DNA of 64,000 bases from positions 339,463,324-339,527,323 of the forward strand of contig OX465598.1 in assembly GCA_950022295.1 (NCBI GenBank), given 5' to 3'. Both the position numbers and the translations under genes were made by a program. The stretch is from Bromus sterilis. Lineage: Eukaryota > Streptophyta > Magnoliopsida > Poales > Poaceae. Shown here one piece after another: positions 12,332 to 24,478 of the stretch. Position 1 is the first letter of the stretch. Each line of letters starts with the position of its first letter. The notes under the pieces were generated by a model, which saw only the letters and a program-made list of their open reading frames with translations, searched no databases and had not been told where the DNA came from.

Positions 12332-14151
12332 TGATACATCTAAAACGTATCTATAATTTTTGCTCGTTCCATGCCCTTTTTGTGTCATTGCTACATATTT
12401 TTTCCATGCTTTTGAATCATTTATTGGACTAACCTACTAATATAGAGCCCAGTGCCAGTTTCTGTCTGTTTTCTCTTTGCAATGCAGAAAAAAGTCAAAA
12501 AATGAAGTTGCTCAGAAAATTCCCAAAAAATATCTACATCGGAAGAGTCCTCCAGCCGGAGGATGGAGCCAGGAGGTGGCCCCAGGCCCCCAGCCCCCCC
12601 CCCCCCGGCGCGTCCAGGGCCCACCCGCGCGGGGTGGCCGCCTGGGCGACCTGGGCACCGCCTCGGACTCCCCTTTGCCTATAAAATCTCCCGTGACGCA
12701 AAAACCCGGGATATCGAACCCTTTTCTCCAGAAGCGCTCCCGATCTCTACCGCCATAGAAACCTAGCTTCAGGGGTCACCAGGATCCTGCTCCGGCACCC
12801 TGCCGAAGAGTGCCTTGGCCCCTGGGTCCATCTTCATCAACTCTTCTTCACCCCATGATGGATCGTGGGTAGTTCCTCCTTGGACTACGGGTTCTTGGCA
12901 GTAGCTTGTTGGTATCTTCTCCCCCTTGATCTTCAATACAAAGTTCTCATGAGCTGCCCTACATGATTGAGATCCATATGATGTAATTGGTGTTGTGTTT
13001 GTTGGGATTCGATGAATTGTTACCTTGTTCAGTCCTAAGAGGTTTATGAATTATTGTTGCTGCAATTTTGTTGTTTTTAATGCTTGTTACTAGTGCACGA
13101 GTAGCATGATTTTAGATCAGAGCACGTTATGGTTTCATGATTATAATTGTTGTTCTAGATCTTATCTACGGTTGTATGCACCTATTATAGTCCGGAACCG
13201 GCGATCCCAAAGGTGACATCTTGGGACACCAAAGGGGATGGGCTATAATTTGAGGATTACATGTGTTCATAGAGTGTTAATGCTTTGTTCCGGTGCTCTT
13301 TGACAGGAGCACCTTAATTGCGGTATTTGCTTTGGCCAAGTATTTTATTTGCAACTCCAAGAGAGAGCGTTATGCTCGATTGTGGGTTCAGCCCCTTGAT
13401 GTCTAGCTTGAGTGACAGAAACATGAGACTAGGGGATGTGATGTTGCCACCAGGGATAAAACAACGGTGCTTGTACCTGCGGGTGCAAGGATTGTTTACT
13501 TTACGCAAAGTTCTTTCAATGCAGTTGTCTGTTGATTTGAGTTTACACTATGGGTGGGATTCGCAACTTAATACCAGCGAGATGTTCTGGATAGATATCT
13601 CAAGGTGGATGATTCGTAGTAGATGCAGATGGATTTCGGTCTACTTACCTTGGCGTACTGCCCGTTGCTTTTGAGCCCTTCCTTTCTTTGCAGCATAGTT
13701 AGCATTGCGGAGCCTTCATAATCCTGTCAATTGCCCAACTGTGATTTTTTTACCTCGCTAGCACTTTTATCGTCTATTGGGAGAGAGACATCACTAGTGA
13801 AAATCACGGGACCCCGGTCCATCTTCACATTATTGTTCACACCCTCAATTTACTTTCAGCTTTTACTTTCCTTTGCACCTTTTATCTCTTGCATTGATCC
13901 TTTGTAAACGACAAGGACGGAGGAATTGTCAACTCCTCTGTACTCGTTGGGAGCAAAGTTATTTGTTGTTGTGTGCAGGTCCACGACAACACCCTAGTCA
14001 GGAAGCAATTTCTGGTGACATTGCCACCTACTTGTATCTCTTGAGTCCTACTGGTTCGATAACCTTGGTATCTTCACCGAGGGAAACTTGCTGCTGCACT
14101 GCATCTCAAACCATGCACTTGGGGTAACCAACGAGGGGCGAGAAGCCATCA
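12332..14151 (+). repeat. 5' LTR of E2, chimeric (1,820 bp)
   Basis: It begins TGATACATC and ends GCCATCA. From about 13316 to the end it is close to the D LTR (25286-26119), while the first ~950 bp is a different sequence. TATAAAA at 12680-12686 is a likely TATA box. Confidence 0.75.
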
Positions 14152-14161
14152 AGCAAATTTC

Positions 14162-14179
14162 TGGCCCCGTTGCCGGGGA
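14162..14179 (+). other. Primer-binding site of E2 (tRNA-Asp type)
   Basis: TGGCCCCGTTGCCGGGGA differs at one position from the intact D site (G to C at position 4). Confidence 0.7.
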
Positions 14180-14306
14180 CTCAAGTCTACAAGATAGGGG
14201 AGTTGCACACTATCTTTTACCTTTGCTTTTTAGTCTTGTTAGTTTACCTTTCGGTTTTTTACTTTTGTGTCCTTAATGAAAAATACCAAAAATACCTGCT
14301 GCTACT

Positions 14307-16342
14307 ATGGGTTCCAATGAAAACACTAAGTTGTGTGACTTCACTAGTCACAACAATAGTGACTTTATCTACACTCCTACTGCTCCACCTGCCACTTCAA
14401 CACCTTCTTATGAGATTAAACCTGCTCTGCTTAACCTTGTCATGAAAGATCAATTCTCAGGAGAAGGAGAAGATGCTGCCTTGCACCTGAACAACTTTAT
14501 CGAGCTCTGCGACATGCAGAAGTACAAGGAAGTGGATGGAGACATCGTCAAGCTGAAGCTTTTTCCTTTCTCTTTGAGAGGAAGAGCCAAGGAGTGGCTA
14601 CAATCTTTTCCCAAGAACAGTATCATTCTTGGAGTAAATGCAAAGATGCTTTTATAGGGAAGTACTATCCCCCTGCTAAAATTATTCAATTGCGGAGTAA
14701 CATTATGAATTTCAGGCAATTGGATAATGAACACATTTCCCAGGCTTGGGAACGTATGAAGACGCTTGTCAAGAACTGCCCCACACATGGACTGGCTACC
14801 TGGATGGTTATCCAGACTTTTTATGCAGGCTTGAACTTCCCCTCGCGAAACCTGTTAGATTCGGCCACGGGAGGAACTTTTATGTCAACCACGCTTGGTG
14901 CTGCCACAAAGCTACTTGATGAGATGATGCCGAACTACTCGCAATGGCACACCGAGAGATCTCCAACCGGTAAGAAGGTAAACTCTGTCGAGGAGATCTC
15001 CTCTTTAAATGAAAAGGTTGACCTTATCATGTCTCTACTTACCAAGCAAACTTCTATTGATCCTCAAGATGTTCCTTTAAATTCTTTGGTTGCTCAGGAG
15101 CAAGTAGATGTTAATATTGTCTCTAGAAACAACTTCAACAATAATGCTTATAGGAGTAACTTTGGTAGCAACAATCCGAGGCCTTTCCCATCCAACAACT
15201 ATGGGAACAACACTTATCCTACCACCAAAAACTCCACCTCTGAACTAGAGAGTATGCTTAGAGACTTTATCACTACCCAAAAAGCCTTCAACAAGAATTT
15301 GGATGAAAAACTAGTTAAATTAGATAATTTTTGTTTGAAGGTAGATAACTTAGCCCTTGATGTTGAGATGTTAAAAATTAGAACCTCTCCCCTTGAGGAG
15401 AGTAAGGTCACTCCTATTAATACTATCCAGTTACAAATCAATGAAAACATTAGGATGATGGCTAAACTTAAAGAGAGATGGGCTAGAGAAAAGGAGGAAG
15501 AATAGAGAGTTAAGAGCCTTCCTACCTACCACACAGTAGCCACTATCCAAGTAGTTGAGGATGTCCAAACTGTTAGCACCCATCACACCCCTAGTCCCAC
15601 TGGACCTATCAATGGTGATGCTACCACCTCAACCTTAGAAGAGGAAACCTCTATGAACATAGAGGCTTTCAAACAAGTGAGCTTAAATGATATCACTACT
15701 TCCTTGGTAGATAGTAGTGACTTAGACTTTGACAACTGCACTTTACCAGAAGTTATTGGTTTCCTACACAAGATGTCTAGAGACCCCCACACTAGCACAC
15801 TCAATCTTGCCTTCACAGAGCATATCACCAATGCTCTAATCAAAGTTAGGGAGGAGAAGCTTAGACTAGAAGCCTCCATACCTAGGAAGCTAGAAGATGG
15901 TTGGGATCCTATGATAAAAATTAAATTGAATAACTTCTCTTGTTATGCTCTTTGTGATGTTGGAGCAAGTACCTCTGTTATGCCCAAAAGAATTTATGAT
16001 ATGCTTGAATTGAAACCTTTTGATCCTTGTTCTTTTGGTGTTCGTCTTTTTGATTCTTCCGTAAAGAAACCTTTGGGGAAGATCGACGATGTTCTTATCA
16101 TTGTCAATGACAATTATGTTCCCATTGATTTCACTATTATGGACATTGAGTGTGAGCCCTCTTGTCCAATTATTTTGGGACGTCCTTTTCTTCGCACAGT
16201 TGGTGCTATCATTGACATGAAAGAGGGAACTATCAAATTCAAATTCCCTCTCAAGAAAGGTATGGAACATTTCCCTAGGAAAAAGATTAAGTTACCTTTT
16301 GAGTCCGTCACACGGGCTAGTTATTCTCTTGAAAAGACTTGA
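14307..16342 (+). pseudogene. gag-protease of E2, frameshifted and with one nonsense codon
   Basis: The region starts at ATG 14307 (MGSNENTKLCDF). It encodes a gag domain (LRGRAKEWLQSF, then FIGKYYPPAKI and FYAGLNF), an Asn-rich linker, a spacer unlike that of D, and a retropepsin domain with LCDVGAST and LGRPFLRT. One base is missing near 14624 compared with D, shifting the frame. A GAG to TAG change at 15503-15505 separates gag from protease. The protease part (ATG 15653 to TGA 16342) is otherwise open. No reverse transcriptase or integrase follows. Confidence 0.85.
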
Positions 16343-18465
16343 TCTTCTGCTTTAAGCCTAGCTAATGGCTCTAAAGAAGCGCTTTCGGGAGGCAGCCCGC
16401 AACAAATTTAGGTTTTTCTTTTTTCCTTTGTTCTGTTCTTAGTGGTCTTGATGATTGTTACTACTGTAGCAACATCATTGAATATTTAATTTTCAAGCTT
16501 TGTGCCAAGTTTAGCCTCAGATTGCAAGAAAGGTCAAAAGTTGGTGCTTGCTGTCCAGAAACAGATTCTGTCTGCTTGACGGAAAAATTCTCAATAAATC
16601 ACCAGATCATATTTTTGATCTGAATTCTTTTGACAGCATGCTCCTTACAATTACCTTTCAGGCGTCTGTTCAAAGTTTTTTGATTTGAGTTGCAGAAGTA
16701 CCTCGAAAAAATTCTCCTTTATCTGCTGTTCTGTTTTTCTCAGCTTGTGCCCCGGTTTTTATTTTCGCAGTTTTGCAATCCTTAAGCTTGCTTTTTCTTT
16801 GCAAACTTTTTTGGGCATGCAAGAGAAACAGTAGCTCTTCCTGGAAATATTTCTTTGCAGTAGATGAAAATTATTTTATTAGGGTACTAACCTCTCTAAT
16901 CAGCCTACAATGAGTTATGTATGAAGGGAGTTTTCAAGTGCGCGATGAAGGATGATGAAAGAAGATTCAGGAGTGTCAAACGCTCAAGCTTGGGGATGCC
17001 CATGTTCACCCCCAATAAATATTCAAGGAGACTCAAGCGTCTAAGCTTGGGGATGCCCCCGATGCATCCCCTTCTTCATCAACAATCATTAGTTTGTCCC
17101 TCGTTGCACTATATTTTTATCACTTCATGCGTTATGTTCTTTGCTTGGATAGTCTCGCTCTTTACTTTTCTAGGTTTGTTTTTCTTTCTTTGATGTAGTA
17201 AAAATTTAGACCCCAACTTAATCTTTTGTGTGGAAGAGATTCACGCTCCGCTTGAACTAGAACTCCTCATAGGATTTGCATGCTTATTCTTTTAGCTGTG
17301 AGCTGTTCTTTTTCTTTTCTTAGTTGTTGTTCTGTTTAGTTGTAGTGCTTTAGTTTTTCTTGAGCTTTTCTTTTGTCTTAGGTTGAATTTTCTATAGGTT
17401 GCATGTTTTATCTTGTTAGAGAGTTTGCCTGTTGCACTGAGTTCTGTGTCTTGACTGAAAGTAGGTAGTTAAAGTTGTTGTTCTCTTTGTAGTAGTAACT
17501 TGCAATAGTTTTGAGGTATTGACTAGAGTAATGTTTGAACTTATGGTGTCAAGAGCTCTTGCCTATTAGTGATAGATGTCATATTTTGGGCAATCCGTGT
17601 GTTTTTCGAAAACCAAAAAACCCCTGTTGAGAACTCTAGCTACTAGATGGATCACTAACCTCTGGAGGGTTCGAATATTAGAGTACACTCACGTACCATG
17701 AGTCGAGGATGCGCAAGGATAACCAAACCCCCATACACTCCTCCTCGGGGTACCTGTCTCTTTGTGAACCTCCTGATTAGATTGAGAGTTACCGATAATA
17801 AGTGCATGAGTTCTTCGGACTAATGTGAGTATTCGAAAGTTGACACTTCCACCCACCTATACTTTTTCTAGCCTCTTCGGTACCGTGCATTGCCCTTTCT
17901 CACCTCGAGAGTTGGCGCATACTTCGTCGGTGCATCCAAACCCTTGGCATGATACGCTCTGTCATCATAAGCCTCCTTATATCTTTCCACAAAATAGCCA
18001 CCATACCTACCTACAAGGCATTTCCATAGCCTTTCCGAGATACATTTCCATGCAACATCCACCTTCTCATGACTTGATCTTCATGTCATACATGCTACTT
18101 GCTTGATCGATGAGCCGCATGCTAGTTGGGCCTTGCCCTAATCATTGCTACTTGATGCGCTAGTATCATTGCATATCCTGCTACCCTGGCAGAGGCATAC
18201 ATTTGCATCATGATAGTTACATTTTCTTTATGTGAGTACCTTTGTAAAGTGTGAAAGATCTCCTATATTCTTGTAAAATATAGAGTGTTACCCCTAAAGT
18301 GAGGAAAAGATCCCAAAGAGGAAAAAATCAAAATATCCCAAAGAGGACAAATGAGAGTTAAATAGAAAGAGCCATTGAGGCCACCAAAAAATACAAAAAA
18401 ATAGAAAAAGAGAAAAATAAAAATAAAAAGAGAGAAGGGGGCACACTACTATTCCTTTTGAGAGA
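16343..18465 (+). other. E2 3' non-coding region
   Basis: No plus-strand gene is seen. The minus strand at 17868-18062 has a short frame (64 codons, motif RAYHAKGLDAPTKYAPT) also conserved in A. The stretch ends at the E2/C junction. Confidence 0.65.
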
Positions 18466-20087
18466 CAAGCAGCGACGGTTCCGACAGGTCGAGGAGCCCT
18501 ACGCCTGCATCTTCAACTTCTTCCTCCTCCAGCGACTCTTCGGGTGGTGATGCTGTGTCTTCCTGCTCTGGAGAGGACCTCGACGTCAAGCCATCGATCA
18601 AGCTGGCACGCCAGGCGAGATTGTAGAACTGGAGGCAGCGGCGTCATCTTCACCGGTAGCTCGGGGTGGAGCTGGAGAAGAAGCTGCTAGAGCAGGAGAA
18701 GAAGCTGGTGGAGCAGGAGAAGAAGCTGGTGGAGCATCGGCTTCGGTGCTCCTGCAAATAAGTCGAGCTTCACCTTTTGTTATGTCATTGACATCATGAG
18801 CTGGCTGCTTCGACTCCTCCTTTTTCTGTAGTGTTGCCCGTCGTATTGGCTCCAATCTCATGGGCACATATGTAGAAGTCATAATTTCTTGGGTGCTTGG
18901 TGTTGTAGTCTTTGTCAACTGCTTGTGTATTTGTAACTGGGTTAGTTCTCCATATAATGAGGATTGCCTTCGAGTAATCAGAGATGCCTTCTATCCAATG
19001 TATTTCGAGTCTTTTTTGTACTAAGAATGATCTTCGAGTCCTTGTAATGCGAACCGTGCTTGAGTCTTTGTAATGGAGTCTGTCTTTGAGTCCTTTGCAA
19101 ACGCGAGTTGTCTTCGAGTCCCTTAAATCTTTGCACTGTGAGTTTTATCGGGTGCGCAACAGCGCTCCCGATGGGAGTAGCCCCCGAGGCTATGTTCGAG
19201 TCGGAGAGTCGAGCGTAGGCTGAGATTTGTTTCCCTTGTCGTTTTTCTGTTAATTTCTGTCTTTTACCGGGTGCGCGGCAGCGCCCCCGATGGGAGTAGC
19301 CCTCGAGTCTTTAGGTGATCGTTGGCGATCAGGTGAAGACTAAAGGATTGTCTGTGTCCTACGCTCCATCCATATTTCTCTAGAGTACTTGGTGCGCCAT
19401 GTAGCCGTGTCTTCCCTTTGATTCCGGACAGTTTTTCAGCGGTTGACACCTTTCAGGGGTTTTTTTTGGACCCTTTAGGTTGCGGGCTGTGTGAGGGACG
19501 ATGACGTCTCTCGGGGGGAGATGGTGCTCGAGCCCCTGAGTGGTTTTAAGTAAAGAGATCGCGTGAGCGACGATAGCGTTTCTCGGGGGGGGGGGTTGTA
19601 CTTGAGCCCCCGAGTGCTTTGAGTAGAGATCGCGTGAGAGACGATAGCGTCTCTCGGGGGGAGTTTTGTACTTGATCCCCCGAGTGCTTTGAGTAGAGAT
19701 CGTGTGAGCGACGATATCGTCTCTCGGGGGGAGTTTTGTACTTGAGCCCCCGAGTGCTTTGAGTAGAGATCACGTGAGCGACGATAGCGTCTCTCGGGGG
19801 GGGGGGGAGTTTTGTACTCGAGCCCCCGAGTGCTTTGACTAGAGATCGCGTGAGCGACGATAGCGTCTCTCGGGGGGAGTGTTGTTGTACTCGAGCCCCC
19901 GAGTGCTTTGAGGTGGTAGTACTTGGGAAACATCACTTTATTGCGTCGAAGGGTTACATGAGCTGCCAGATGAGCATGACTGGTGGAGACTATGGGTAGG
20001 ACAGGCGTAGATTCGCTACGTTCCATGGATTTCCCACGTCCTCGTCAGTCTTCGGGTTCTTTAGTCTATAGGCGCCTCCTCCTATGA
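18466..20087 (-). other. C 3' untranslated region
   Basis: No convincing gene is seen. The stretch has a short Ser/Ala-rich minus-strand frame at 18598-18918, two copies of a GGGTGCGC...GCGCYCCCGATGGGAGTAG motif near 19150 and 19267, and the tandem array described separately. Confidence 0.55.
19489..19917. repeat. Tandem array of ~70-76-bp units
   Basis: There are about six units. Clear starts (C[GA][CT]GTGAG) are at 19560, 19631, 19701, 19771 and 19847, with a degenerate unit before. Each contains CTCGGGGG and, about 20 bp later, CCCCCGAG, so each can fold into a hairpin. Unit length varies through the G-run. Confidence 0.8.
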
Positions 20088-21310
20088 CTATGAGATTATG
20101 AACGGTCCTTCCCATTGGGGGGCAAGCTTGTGGACTTTCTCTTGTATTAGCCGTAGGACAAGGTCGCCTTTGTTGAAGGTTCTTGTGCGCAGGTAGCTGC
20201 TTTCGTAAGTGCGCAGCTTGTCCTGGTACCCCTCTGACCTTGCTAGGGTTGTGTCCCTTGCTTCGTCTGTTGTGTCCTTGTCATCTTGCAGTGCTTCTTC
20301 TGCTTCCTCTTCTTCGTACCCCGATATCCGGGGTGCCCCGAATTTGAGGTCATGTGGTAGCACTGCCTCCGACCCGTACACCATGAAGAAAGGTGTGTAC
20401 TGGGTTGTGGAATTTGGGGTGGTGCGCAGGCTCCATAGTACTGCAGGGAGTTCTTCTAACCAGTTGCTCGCGGCCTACTCGAGTGGTGCAAGGAGCCGCT
20501 TTTTGAGTCCTCCGCATACTAGTCCATTTGATTTTTCCACCTGGCCATTAGACTGCGGGTGCGCGACTGATGCGTAGTTGATTTTGATGCCCAGCTCTTC
20601 GCAGAAGTTCTGGAATTCTGCCGCTGTGAAGTTCGTGCCGTTGTCCGTGATGATGTTGTGTGCAAAAGCACCCCGAACCTAAAGATGATTGATTTGATAA
20701 AGTTCACTACCGTGAGGGCTGTGGAGCTGGTGATGGGCACTGCTTCGATCCACTTGGTGAACTTGTCGACTGCTACCAGCAGGTGTGTTCTTCCTCCTTT
20801 TGATGACTTCTTGAGTGGGCCTACCATGTAGAGTCCCCAGGTGGCGAATGGCCATGATAGTGGTATGGTCTTGAGTTCTGAGGCTGGAGCGTGTGGCCTG
20901 CTGGCGAATTTTTGACAGGCAATGCAACGCCGCACAATGTCTTCTGCATTTTTCATCGCAGTGGGCCAATAAAACCTTGCTCGAAACGCTTTGGACACGA
21001 GCACTCGACTACTCACGTGGTGCCCGTAGGTGCCCTCGTGGATTTCGAGCAGTAGGGCTTTGCCGTCTTCTTCGTCGATGCACTTTTGGAGTATCTGGGT
21101 GATGCTGCGCTTGTATAACTGTCTGTTGATCACTGTGAATGCCTTGGAACGGCGACTGATGCGCCGAGCTTCTGAGACGTCTTGCGGTAGCGTGCCTTCG
21201 ATTAGGAATCGCAGGAACGGTTTTGTCCACGCTGGTCCTTCGATTGTTGTTGGATCTGTAGGTTCGACCGCTTGGCTGCTGTTGCCTTCAGATGGACTCG
21301 CTGATGCCAC
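20088..21310 (-). pseudogene. Integrase region of C
   Basis: Reading leftward, the frame shows the zinc-binding H2C2 part (HEGTYGHH then CIACQKF) and the catalytic core (KFTKWIEAVP). It shifts after IIFRFG near 20665 and reappears as the integrase C-terminal part (MVYGSEAVLPHDLKFG, 20384 to 20088). Integrase would insert the DNA copy into chromosomes in the nucleus. The first catalytic Asp, expected in WGLDMVGP, is Tyr here (WGLYMVGP), so the copy would be dead even without the frameshift. Confidence 0.8.
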
Positions 21311-21329
21311 CTATGCTGGCTCTGTGTTT

Positions 21330-22545
21330 TCGTCGTCTACAGATGCATCTGATGCTGCTTTTTTTCCTTAATGGATCTCTGGCTGATGCTTTCGAGGAAG
21401 ACGCCGGGTGGTACTGGTCCTCGAGTCGAGCCAATGTTTGCGACTTCGTCGGCTTCTGTGTTGTTTGTTCTCGGGATATAATTGAGCTCGCAGCCGTCGA
21501 AACTTCCTTCGAGCGTGTTGTAAAGCTTCTGGTAGGTCGCCATGTTGTTGGCTACTGCGTGTCAGTCTTTCATCGCCTGCTGGACGACGAGGTTGGAGTC
21601 TCCGTAGATTACGAGGCGAGTGGCACCGCATGTTTTGGCCATGCGCATGCCGTAGAGCAGTGCCTCGTATTCGGCTTCGTTGTTGGAGGCGTGGCTGAAG
21701 TTGATCTGGAGGACGTATTTGAGCTTGGTTCCTTTGGGGAGACCAAAACGACTCCTGCTCCGGCTCCTTGCTGTCTTTTTGACCCATCAATGAACATTGT
21801 CCATGAGTTCGATAGGTCCGGGGGGCCTGGTGTCTGGACCTCCGCCCACTCGACCAGAAAGTCTTGGGAGTACTTGGGCTTTGATTGTTGTTGGGTGCTT
21901 GAATTGCAGGTCCCGCGGGCTGAACTCAATGTTCCACTCGGCGACTTGCCCAGTCGCTCCGGGGTTGTTGAGGATGTCCGCGAGTGGCGCTCTGCTCACG
22001 ATTGTGATAGGGTGTTCGTCGAAGTAGTGCGACACCTTTCTTGAGGTCGTGATGATGGCCAGTAGTAGCTTTTGATAGTGCGGGTACCGCTGTTGGGATT
22101 TTGTCAAGAGCATGCTGAGGTAGTAGATCGGTCTTTGTATGCTCTGGACCTTGCCTTCTTCTGTGCGCTCGACGACGAGTGTTGTGCTTACCACGCTGTT
22201 GCGTGCTTCCACGTAGAGGTACAATTTTTCTTTTTCTTTGGGTACCGCCAAGATCGGTGGGGTCGAGAGTGTCTTCTTCAGGTCCGCGAATGCTTTGCGG
22301 GCTTCTTCGGTCCACTCGAATTTCTATCCTTTTCTGAGCAACTGGTAGAATGGCAGTGTGCGCTCTCCCAATCTGCTGATGAAACGACTCAAGGCTGCGA
22401 GTCTTCCGGTGAGATGCTGCATGCCTTTGATAACGGTTGGCTCCTGCATCCTGGCGATTGCTTGAACTTTCTCGGGGTTCGCTTTATTCCTCAAGCGGAG
22501 ACCATGTACCCGAGCAACTTCCCGGCTGGGACGCCGAACGCGCAC
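21330..22545 (-). pseudogene. RT connection and RNase H regions of C
   Basis: Pieces in several frames cover the RT tail (KANPEKVQAIARMQEP), a first RNase H-like part (LYLYVEARNSVVS then RPIYYLSMLL) and a second RNase H domain (WTMFIDGSKRQQGAGAGVVL). Two RNase H-like parts suit the Tat lineage. Breaks include TAG at about 22324 and shifts near 21800 and 21700. Confidence 0.7.
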
Positions 22546-23267
22546 TTCTTCGGGTTGAGCTTGATTCTGTACTTGTTGAGTGCTGCGAAGGTCTCGCGCA
22601 GGTCGTCGAGTAGCGTGTTTGCACTGTAGGTTTTGATGACTATGTCGTCCACGTAGACCTGCACGTTTCTTCCGATTTGCTCTTTTAAGCAGGCTTGCAT
22701 CATCCGCTGGTATGTGGCACCGGCGTTCTTGAGTCCGAAGGGCATTGTTCTGTAGCAGAATACGTCATAAGGGTTGATGAATGATGTATGCTCTTCGTCT
22801 TCTTCCTTCATCCTGATCTGGTTGTATCCTGAGTAGGCGTCAAGGAACGATAGTAGATCACATCCTGCTGTCGAGTCGATTATCTGATCGATTCTTGGCA
22901 GGGGAAAATGATCCTTTGGGCAGTGTTTGTTGACTGGCCCATAGTCGACGCACATCCGCAACACGTCTGTGTCTTTCTTGGGGACCAGCACAGGGTTGGG
23001 TATCCAAGTGGCTTTCTTCGTCTCTCGGATGAATTGAGCATCGAGTAATCGGTTGACCTCCTCTCCGATTGCTCTGTGCTTGGGTTCTGAGAATCTTCGT
23101 AGCGCCTGCTTCACTGGTTTAGTGTTTGGCTTGATGCGCAACGTGTGTTCCGCGAACTCGCGCGGTACTCCTGGCATGTCAGCTGGGCACCAGGCAAAGA
23201 TTTCCCATTCTTCGCGGAGGAAAGCGATGAGGGAAACCGCTTGCTCTTCCGGGAGGTGGGCATACAC
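22491..23267 (-). pseudogene. Reverse transcriptase of C
   Basis: An open stretch of 258 codons holds the RT palm and fingers: VLVPKKD, RMCVDYGPVNKHCPKD, FPLPRIDQIID, FLDAYSGYNQI, TMPFGLKNAGATYQ, and the catalytic YVDD in VYVDDIVIK. It ends at a TGA (GYMVSA-stop) where relatives continue, and one base is missing just beyond, so the RT is detached from RNase H. The enzyme would copy element RNA to DNA in cytoplasmic particles. Confidence 0.85.
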
Positions 23268-23351
23268 GCGGACTGTTTTTTATGGGTCCATCAGGTGCAC
23301 CTGAAGGGTGACCGTGTCGCTGTCGATCCTGAAGTCCCGCCCATACTCTTT

Positions 23352-24047
23352 TCACTCGCTTCGGCTTGCTGGTGGAAAGATGCTTTTGTCTGTCGCCATG
23401 GCTATTTCTGTGAGTTCTTGCTCGGCTCCGAAGGTGTCGGAGACTTTGTGGAAATCGCGATCGCATTTATATGATTTGGTGAAGCTCCCATTGACTGTGA
23501 TGACGCCCGCGGATCCTGGCATCTTGAGTTTGAGGTAGGCGTAGTGCGGAATCGCCATGAATTGTACGAACGCTGGACGTCCCAGTATGACGTGATACTG
23601 CGACTGCCAGTCGAGTACTTCGAACTCGAGGGTGTGTCTTGCGAAATTGCGTCTGCTGCCAAAGACGACTTCGAGCTTGATTAATCCAAGGGAAGTGGCC
23701 GCTTCTCCTGGGACTACTCCGTATAACACGGTGCTTGATTTCTTCCATACTGATCGTGGGATCAGCATCTTGCGTAGGGTGCTGACAAAGATTATGTTCA
23801 TGCTGCTGCCTACGTCCATGAAGATTATGTCCATGTCGTACCCTCCAATTTGAGCGTCGAGTACCAGGGGCGCGTGCCCCGGCCTTGGGACTACTGGCGG
23901 GTGATCGCTCTGGGAGAACGTGATGCTGGTTTCTGCGTTGTGTAGCTGGTAGACTTCGACTGTGTTTAGGTTCTCGGCTGCTCTGGCTTGCAGGGTGTAG
24001 GCGTCCTGTTGGGCTTGCGATACCCTACCTTCTTGGATCGTGTACAC
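23352..24047 (-). pseudogene. Aspartic protease region of C
   Basis: The frame carries the retropepsin-type active site FMDVGSSMNII and the downstream HVILGRPAF motif, in the usual place between gag and RT. The middle residue of the D-x-G triad is Val. The frame ends before RT, so gag-pol is not continuous. Confidence 0.75.
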
Positions 24048-24478
24048 CTGTCCTTGAGTCGGGACTGCTCGGTTCGTCGGGTGCGCTTGTTTTCTCGCTG
24101 TTTTTCTTCCTTGAGGCTGTTGGCGAGTTCGTTGAACACGCGGCAGGCTCCCAGAGTGTGACTCGATCTGATGTATCCCCAGTTTTCTTCGAAGCAGTGG
24201 ATCGTGCAGGGTCCTTCTAGTTGTTCCCTGACCGTGAGTTTCCCGGATCCGGCGTGGCGTTTCCTCCTTGAGATTCGGAAGAACAACGCGTGATCCACTG
24301 GGTGCTCATGAACTCGCGGGTCGATTTCGATCCCCTCGCTTAGATTCTGGTACCTTATAAGATTGGAGAATTCATATGGTCTTCGATCTGGGTCGTAGTA
24401 TTCGCCGGTCTGAGTCTCAGAGTTGCTGTCCTTGCGGGCGACAGCTGTCTGTACGGCGGTGGGTCGTCGAGTGGTCGG
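24048..24478 (-). pseudogene. gag C-terminal part of C
   Basis: The minus-strand frame has a Cys/His cluster (CTIHCFEENWGYIRSSHTLG followed by AC) that may be the nucleic-acid-binding knuckle. Gag is interrupted by D at 24478/24479 and resumes at 38055. Confidence 0.6.
24474..24478. repeat. Target-site duplication of D, left copy (GTCGG)
   Basis: GTCGG directly precedes TGATACG at 24479 and is repeated at 38050-38054 after the 3' LTR of D. Confidence 0.9.

Larger units (their letters stand above)
12332..18465 (+). mobile_element. Element E2: non-autonomous Gypsy with gag-protease, right end lost
   Basis: E2 starts TGATACATC at 12332, after the flank TACAC. It has a 1,820-bp LTR, a tRNA-Asp-type primer site, gag-protease and a 2.1-kb non-coding tail. 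The tail matches D up to TTTTGAGAGA at 18465 and then changes without an LTR end into element C. The last ~800 bp of the interior and the 3' LTR are absent, and the second TACAC flank was not found. Confidence 0.8.

Noticed and set aside
18598..18918. Ser/Ala-rich 106-codon minus-strand frame
   Set aside because: Composed of short GAAGAAGCTGSTGGAGCAGG repeats in untranslated DNA of C; no domain or conservation could be shown.
19489..19917. CRISPR-like repeat array
   Set aside because: Units are directly adjacent tandem copies without unique spacers, in a plant retroelement.
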